64,000 nt of DNA, taken from positions 7,382,938 through 7,446,937 of the forward strand of contig CM059971.1 in the NCBI GenBank assembly GCA_030490835.1. The letters are read 5' to 3'. The translations under genes and the position numbers were made by a program. The notes beneath the pieces were generated by a model. The model saw nothing but the letters and a program-made list of their open reading frames with translations, did not search any database and was not told the DNA's origin. Positions 58,010-64,000 of this stretch are shown piece after piece; the first letter of the stretch is position 1; every line of letters starts with the position of its first letter. The stretch comes from Annona cherimola. Taxonomy: Eukaryota > Streptophyta > Magnoliopsida > Magnoliales > Annonaceae.

Positions 58010-59530
58010 TACCTAAAGAGCAGAAATGAATGACCCAAAATTTATCCCAATAATCAGAAGGCCTGTGGTTGCAAATCCCAAAACCAAAAGCCAAGTTGAT
58101 TGAATAGAAAGGTCTCCTGCAGCTATTGGTAAGTAAGGCTTATTCACTCTGTCAATGAAATAGGAACAAATTTGTTATAATTTGTGATTTAAGGCTCAAA
58201 CCTATGCAAATGCATTAGTCAAGTTCCAGCGCATTCATGACATCATCTGTTATGACCAAATCAGAGCAACATATGGAAAGAACAGCCATCTCAACATGCA
58301 GTGCTCCGGAGAGATTTTGAACGTCGACAAGCTATAAATGGTAAAACAAAATTGCTACACAGCAGAATAGCTATTCACAGTTTCATACAAAGTGCATTTC
58401 ACATATGCAAGGAGCAAGACCGGACAGATAGTGAATGACCCAAAATTTATCCCAGCAGATAGTAAACAGTCATGGAAGGAAGAAAACAAAAAACGGAAGG
58501 AAGGAATACCATTTTGTCTGCCCGTCTGTGCTTCCAGTTGCAGGCGAAGTGGCAATTGGCGAACCTCTTTCTCCTCTCTAGCAACAACTGATTCACCCAG
58601 AGAGAGGCGAAGTGGCAATTGGCGAACCTCTTTCTCCTCTCTAGCAGCAACTGATTCACCCAGAGAGAGGCAGGCCCCATGTAAAACTCACCTGAAAAAG
58701 TTCACATCACGAAGAGGCCATTCCCGTGATTAGAAAGCAATGAGTTTGGTGCCCCATGGACCATAATTATTCCCAATTCACTATCGCCAACATGCCGCAT
58801 GCCCCATGATTATATCCAATTCAACACTAGGCTAGAGGGAATGCTCCGAGTAAAAGTCCAGAAAACAAGGGACCCATTTCCAAACACCATCAGCCACCCA
58901 ATATTCGGAGATCATCAATCCTTAAAGCCAATCAGGCGAGAGCAATCATCAACCAAGGCATACAAACGGACGTCAGGACTGCGAAATAAACAACTAACTT
59001 TCCTAAAAATGCCTTTTTCTCTACGAAAATTAATAAACCGATACAAATTACCAACATAAAATCCGTGGTATTGGGGAAAAAAACAACGTCACAAGATCAA
59101 TAAGGCCGGGTTGTAAGCTTCACTAATCGAAACGATCCCGAACAAAAAAGCGACAGAAATTGCAGAAAGTCTACGGAAGATACGCGGGAAGAAAAAAAAC
59201 AGAAAGAAGGCGAGAATTTACTCATAGATTCCGAGAAGAAGGGCTTTGATTTTGCGCGCAATTCATAGCATGGCGGGATCTAAAAAGGGAGAAGAAAAAC
59301 AAAGAGATTAGGGCAGAGGAAGAGGGGGGGGGGCGATGAGAGGAGAGAGACTTTAAAGATGGAACGGTAATGGGTGAAGCGACTCGCGCGAGGGGAGGAA
59401 AACGCAGCACACGTGGCGATTTCTGATGCGGTTGGAGGCTGATTCCATAGTGCTAACACAACCAAGATGAAGTCATGAAACCGCAGATGAAGAATTTGGC
59501 TTCAGGCGCGGGATAAGAGAGCAGGAAGAG
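58010..59530 (-). other. 5' leader/promoter region of the hAT transposase
   Basis: This lies between the transposase start and the subterminal repeat cluster of the right end. It is GC-richer than the surroundings, with no recognisable protein. It presumably holds the promoter and leader; I could not place a TATA box or splice sites securely. Confidence 0.45.
58542..58675 (+). repeat. Two near-identical 63-bp direct repeats inside the hAT leader
   Basis: Units start AGGCGAAGTGGCAATTGGCG at 58542 and 58605, differing at one base or so, followed by a short partial third unit. Confidence 0.9.
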
Positions 59531-59810
59531 CAGACTAGCTGAAAAAACGATTTCCATATAAATATTACATATATATTATAACATATTATATTAAATGAGT
59601 TATACGGATTGAACGGGTTGGACGGGTTAAATAAACGGGTTGGACGGGTTGTAAAGCCTCAACCCTAATCCGTTTATTTAATTAAATGGTTGAACGGGTT
59701 GGCGGATCATAACCCATTTATTCAAAAATCTCAACCCAAACCCATTTATTAACGGGTTGGACGAGCGGGTTAACGGGTTGACCATGACCATTAACACCCC
59801 TAAAGTGGGG

Positions 59811-60389
59811 TCGTTCGTAATTGCACAGCCCGAAGAGCAGACGGGCACAATTAGAATGACGGTGACTGTATTGAGGCAGTTTTACAATTTAGTACCCTGT
59901 TATGGGGTTTCATAAGTTCTCCTCTGCTGTGAGAGTTTACAATTTCCGCTCGTGCGGTTTGAGTTTAGAAAAATTTTCCTTCCATTGTGTAAGAGTATGC
60001 ATATGCTCCACTGTAATATTAGTTGTTATGATGTGTATATAAAATATCAAAAAAATAATGAATTTAGATTCTAGATGGGAAAATATAGGGTAAGATGGGC
60101 CTGAAATAGAATACGTAGGAGCCCTTTTAAATTGAATACGTGTAAGGAAGATCAGAATCGGAGACGATCGACCGAGCTGCACATCTGGGTAAAGTGTCTC
60201 CCATGAAATTCAAAATCTCAACCGAATACTCCCAAAATTATTTTTCTTATTTCAAAATTTTTAAACTAAAAAATTACGTTGTCTAATCATTGCAATGGTC
60301 CCAAATTATAAATTGATTTCGCAGTTCATAGAAAAGCAACACGAAGGCTGAACATTTAGAAGCATGATTGTAAGCATTATGATGGATTA
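59811..60389. other. Intergenic flank of the hAT element
   Basis: No gene recognised; an 81-codon minus-strand frame at 59937-60182 has no recognisable similarity. Confidence 0.35.
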
Positions 60390-60742
60390 TAGGTTAAAAT
60401 ATAATATTAACTTATTTTTATAATTAATTATAATTTTTATTTTTTTCATAAATTTATTTATCTTAGTGTATTCAATTTATATACAAATTTTTGCCATTTT
60501 ACAATACTTTTAATATTAATTTTTGATTTTTTAACAATCATCAACGTCGAGGGCATTTAAGTCATTTTGACCCTTAAAAGAATTATTTTTTAAAAATAAA
60601 AATAAATATATAAAAGTATTATAAAGTAGTAAAACTTTGTAAATACATTGAATACACTTAGATAAACACGTTTATGAAGAAAAAAATTAAAAAATAACTA
60701 ATTATAAAAATAAATTAATGTTGTATTTTAGCTTAAAATACA
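60390..60742. mobile_element. AT-rich foldback MITE, family F1
   Basis: Left-arm ATTAACTTATTTTTATAATT pairs with right-arm sequence at 60698-60720. The centre TTTAAGTCATTTTGACC is near 60558. Non-coding. Confidence 0.7.
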
Positions 60743-60957
60743 TCATGACATATAAATTCAGACTTCGAGTATTTATAGCTTGTGAAATACATACTGTGTA
60801 AAAGATGTAACAAAAAAAAAGATATTGTATAACAGCAAGCGATTTTATGCCATTTGCATGAGAAACATGGCATGAAGGTTGAAATAAACAACATCCACCC
60901 TCTTAGGATGTATCATCGGAAAGAATATTAAAATTTTAGTATGATTTGAGGGTGAAT
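60743..60957. other. Spacer before the SINE remnant
   Basis: Nothing recognised. Confidence 0.3.
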
Positions 60958-61057
60958 AAGAAACTTTTAAAAGAATTATGTCTCAGAGCTTCAGTGTAAT
61001 ATGTGTTGAGATGTATGTAAATATACCAATAAAAAAAGAAACTTTTAAAAGAATTAT
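60958..61057 (+). mobile_element. 5'-truncated SINE remnant (56 bp) with a 22-bp target duplication
   Basis: A 22-base direct repeat (60958-60979 and 61036-61057) brackets a body that matches the 3' end of the SINE at 6775-7076: GTCTCARAGC, then a TATTGAGATGYWTGTAAA-like block, then an A tail. Neither A nor B box is present. Confidence 0.85.
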
Positions 61058-61954
61058 ACAGTACATAAAAGATTTCAAGATATTAATTTTCGCATCGTAA
61101 CATATTTGTTGATGAATATTATAATCTATAAATTGTCTATGAATTAACGATTTTATAGGAAATTGAAAAATAACTATTTCCAGAATGCCCCTTTTATACA
61201 AATCTTCTTTCCAATACTTATATATATATGATTTATGCATTTTTCTTAATTTACACATGAATAAATTTATTTTTAATCACATTTAGCCCATCTAAGTATT
61301 TAATTTTGATAAAACTTGATCTCATATTGAAACAAGTGATGTAATGAATGGATTGAAAGTACCAATCATTAATATCTTAAACATTGAGGGGTTTTCATAA
61401 AAAAAAACATTGAGGGGTTATATAGAACTGAAGCTAAACTCTTTTCGCTACAAACGTTTATTTTAAATCGGTGTTTATATATATTCGTACAAACTTATAT
61501 AATTATTTTTAGCAATTACACTTTTAAAATTTTCTAACCGCAAATTAGACCTCATGTTTTTCATATTCTCAAAATTTAGCTTTCCGAATGCCAATACTAA
61601 CAATTAAACACTTGGGCCAATTTTTCATCAAAAAAATATTAGGGCCAATTTTGCAAACAACACAAGCTAAATGGTCAATTTTACAAAATTTCCAAAAAAA
61701 AAACTAAAATGTAAATTTACCAATTCAAGAGGTTAATTTTGCAATATTCCTTAAAATTGTTTTTGGAAGTCAATTAAAGAAGGTTAGAGTTTAGCTTTCA
61801 ACCCATTTGCTCGGCTTTCTTGGAGATTCTATTATGCGGTGCCAGTCATAACACTCTTTGTAGGGTTTTGATTTATCTATATATCTAGCTTTCCATACAA
61901 TAATGGCCATCTTTTATATTTAATACACAATAATTCTTGAAATTTTCTTCATTC
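61058..61954. other. Intergenic AT-rich DNA up to the gap
   Basis: Short frames only; two near repeats of ACATTGAGGGGTT at about 61380-61415. No gene supported. Confidence 0.4.
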
Positions 61955-62054
61955 NNNNNNNNNNNNNNNNNNNNNNNNNNNNNNNNNNNNNNNNNNNNNN
62001 NNNNNNNNNNNNNNNNNNNNNNNNNNNNNNNNNNNNNNNNNNNNNNNNNNNNNN
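61955..62054. other. Assembly gap of exactly 100 N
   Basis: A run of 100 N, a conventional size for a scaffold join of unknown length. Sequence on the two sides may not be adjacent in the genome. Confidence 1.
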
Positions 62055-62396
62055 TGTAATCAATACACAATCAATACAAATTCAGTATTTGATTCCCATT
62101 GATCCATACGTCTCTCCATTATCAATTGATTATAATTACTGTTGATTGATGACTTGCTCACCGCGCGTAGATTATAAATTTAATTTCATTGGTTTACGCG
62201 TGGGCTTGCTACAATTCTACTTGCTAGGCAGGCAAGAATTTCCAGCACATGATTCCACTGGCAAATGAAGACAAGGAAAGGGGTAGTAAAATAAAATAAA
62301 ATAAATAAAACCTAGTGAAAGTGGTAGCCGTTGTGCGAATAATTAAGAGATCACTTGCCTGACGCCTGATCATTTGGGCCCAGCTGCAAATGGCAA
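62055..62396. other. Intergenic, right of the gap
   Basis: No gene or repeat end recognised; an AAAAT run at about 62290-62310. Confidence 0.4.
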
Positions 62397-62660
62397 ACCA
62401 TTTATTTTTATAAACATTTTTTATACAATTTTTAATATAGTTGTATTTAATTTACAAACGAATTTTATTATTTATGGAAATATATTTTTATTTTTATTTT
62501 TAAACAGAGGATTATTTTAGTCATTTTAAATTATCTAAAATACCTAAAATACTCGTGTGTTTAAAAATACAAATAAATACATACACATTTCTAAAAATGA
62601 TAAAATTTCAATACATCTATATTAACAGTTGTACAACAATTTTTAAAAATAATAAAAAGT
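62397..62660. mobile_element. AT-rich foldback MITE, family F1
   Basis: TTTTTAATATAGTTGTATTT on the left pairs with the right side near 62615-62640. The centre TTTTAGTCATTTTAAATTAT is near 62514. Confidence 0.65.
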
Positions 62661-62984
62661 TTTTCTGGCGTAGTCGTGACCGGGAGCAAATGATCTCATG
62701 CCCAATCGTTCAATATTGAGGGGGTGAGGCCGTGAGCCTCACAATGGCGCGTGCAGCAAGGCATTTGCAAATGGCAGGCATTTTGGACCTTTTATACCTG
62801 CAGTATGATTTAATATGTTTATCTTGCGTGGTAAGATTTAATATGTTTATTTTGGGATCGAGTACGGGTTAGTAGTGAGCCGTTTGTAAATAATATTTTT
62901 AGTTAATGTTAGTGTAGGCCAACGAAAATTTGAGTGCACCATTGATAAGTATTATTGATTTCGGAAAATGATTTGGGTCGATTG
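62661..62984. other. Spacer between two foldback MITEs
   Basis: Includes two GATTTAATATGTTTATYTTG blocks about 36 bases apart (62807 and 62843). No gene. Confidence 0.4.
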
Positions 62985-63300
62985 AAACTTAAGTGCATCT
63001 GGGTGAAAAATCTTTATTTTGAAATTTTTTTTTAATAAAACTGTTAGTTTAATTGCGTTTATTGTATATAGATTTGTATATATTTTTTTAATGTGCAAAA
63101 ACAAATGGTTTTAGTCTTTTTTAAATGATTAAAATATTCTTATTTTTAAAAATTAGAAAATATATCTCTGCAGAAATGGTAAATTTTGGCTCATAGATGA
63201 AATTCCTCTATGTTAACAGTTTTATAAAAAATTTTAAAAATAGGTTTTGCACATAGATGCACTTATGTTTTAATGCATCAGGGTGCATTGAATCACATCC
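62985..63300. mobile_element. AT-rich foldback MITE, family F1
   Basis: Left end AAGTGCATCTGGGTG; right end CATCAGGGTGCATTGAATC. The centre TTTTAGTCTTTTTTAAATG is near 63110. Arms inverted around it. Confidence 0.6.
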
Positions 63301-63530
63301 TATATTATGTTATGAATGAACTTTTCCTCAAGACTTCAAAAATGGAAAGCTAACCAACCAAAAAAATGAAAATGCCGCATCGTGTAAATACCCCACTTTC
63401 AAAAGATACAACTAAAACTATCCCATTCGGGGACAAATTTCATATAGTCCTTGCCAGGGGAGAATCAATTTGCGTCACCGGCATAGTTTCCACCACACAT
63501 GTATTCAAATATCGGTAGATACAGGAGCGT
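63301..63530. other. Spacer
   Basis: Nothing recognised. Confidence 0.3.
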
Positions 63531-63665
63531 ATCAGCTATAACGTATTCGTATTGAACATGTCAGATACGGGATACGGGAGTGTTTCGGCTAAGGTTTTAA
63601 AAAATTGAGTGTATCGGCCTGTACGGGAGGCGTATCGGCCGTATCAGTGATGTATCGGCCAAATA
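63531..63665. repeat. Cluster of GTATCGGCC/GATACGGG motifs
   Basis: GATACGGGATACGGGAG, GTATCGGCCTGTACGGGAGG, GTATCGGCCGTATCAG and GTATCGGCC recur within 135 bases in both orientations. Such clusters commonly mark the subterminal part of a DNA transposon; the rest would lie beyond the window. No end or target duplication is visible. Confidence 0.45.
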
Positions 63666-64000
63666 AATATAATTATAAAAGAAATTCTATTTTTTCACTC
63701 TCTCACACGTGTTTTCTATTCTAAAATTCTTCTCTTCATCTGCACTCATTTTTACACTAACATTTATTGTTTTATCTTGCAAATAGATAAAATTTTATTT
63801 TATTATATGTTCTTAATTCTTAAAATATAAAATTTTAAAATTATTTTGAAAAAACAAAAAAGAGAACTTTTTTATCAGTTACACAAATTTGTTTAAGGTA
63901 AAATAATTGATTTTTTCTTGCAATTTGAGTAAAATTTGAGGTTTTTTATTTTACAAATTTTGTAAAATCTAGACGTAAATCTGAACATATTAAAAATAAA
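63666..64000. other. AT-rich end of window
   Basis: No feature supported. Confidence 0.4.

Larger units (their letters stand above)
55080..59810 (-). mobile_element. Complete-ended hAT transposon, 4.7 kb, perfect 8-bp target duplication
   Basis: The element spans 55088-59802. The left end TAGGGGTGTTAATGG is exactly inverted at the right end. The octamer AAGTGGGG flanks both sides (55080-55087 and 59803-59810). Both ends are packed with AACGGGTT/AACCCATT subterminal repeats, typical transposase-binding clusters. The transposase lies on the minus strand and is broken, so the copy cannot move itself, but its ends look intact. The element at 24649-26421 shares both ends. Confidence 0.95.

Noticed and set aside
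61885..62070. Reading frame spanning the gap
   Set aside because: It runs through 100 N and has no meaning.

Overview
The window is nuclear DNA of a flowering plant. It is AT-rich, dominated by transposons, and has one 100-N scaffold gap. The plant call rests on a coiled-coil NBS-LRR resistance gene, an L1-type LINE carrying an RNase H domain, a BED-finger hAT transposase of the RICESLEEPER type, a tRNA-derived SINE, and fragments of plant genes (a DUF1685 protein, a VOC/glyoxalase-like protein, an alpha-1,3-fucosyltransferase, an LRR receptor-like protein). The species cannot be named from this sequence. No intact protein-coding gene was found: every recognisable coding region is interrupted, truncated or captured.

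Layout. 1-3.6 kb: a nearly full-length CNL resistance gene with two frameshifts and two nonsense codons. 5-7.1 kb: a segment that recurs twice further right, then a SINE with an 11-bp target duplication. 7.4-12.1 kb: a Mutator-like element with 175-bp terminal inverted repeats that carries an LRR receptor-like fragment and was later hit by a 3.3-kb solo LTR. 12.8-17.6 kb: degenerate LTR-like and foldback DNA. 17.6-20.1 kb: a second solo LTR of the same family in the opposite orientation.

20.4-32.3 kb: the 5-kb region's segment occurs twice in tandem. The right-hand copy has been split by three insertions: a 1.5-kb hAT-like element, a 1.8-kb non-autonomous hAT element that is itself part of a 658-bp tandem duplication, and a 5.0-kb TG...CA element flanked by the 5-bp duplication GATGG. 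The uninterrupted left copy shows the empty site. The 5.0-kb element is the most unusual object here. It contains three juxtaposed fragments of unrelated host genes, a cluster of TTCCGCGG-type sites just before a TATA box, and several families of short tandem repeats.

34-45.4 kb: a duplicated block, then a tandem array of a 1.8-2.0-kb non-coding unit (three copies plus a fragment). The last copy was interrupted by a 5'-truncated LINE on the minus strand. 45.8-54.9 kb: MITEs (CACTA-type, Tourist-like), two families of AT-rich foldback elements, and dispersed copies of the earlier duplicated blocks. 55.1-59.8 kb: a complete-ended 4.7-kb hAT element with a perfect 8-bp target duplication and a broken transposase; its ends match the non-autonomous element at 24.6-26.4 kb. 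59.8-64 kb: foldback repeats, a 56-bp SINE remnant with a 22-bp target duplication, the N gap and AT-rich DNA.

The genes do not form an operon or pathway. The organising logic is a decayed resistance-gene neighbourhood shaped by local duplication and nested insertion, where paralogous copies supply empty sites that fix the order of several events.
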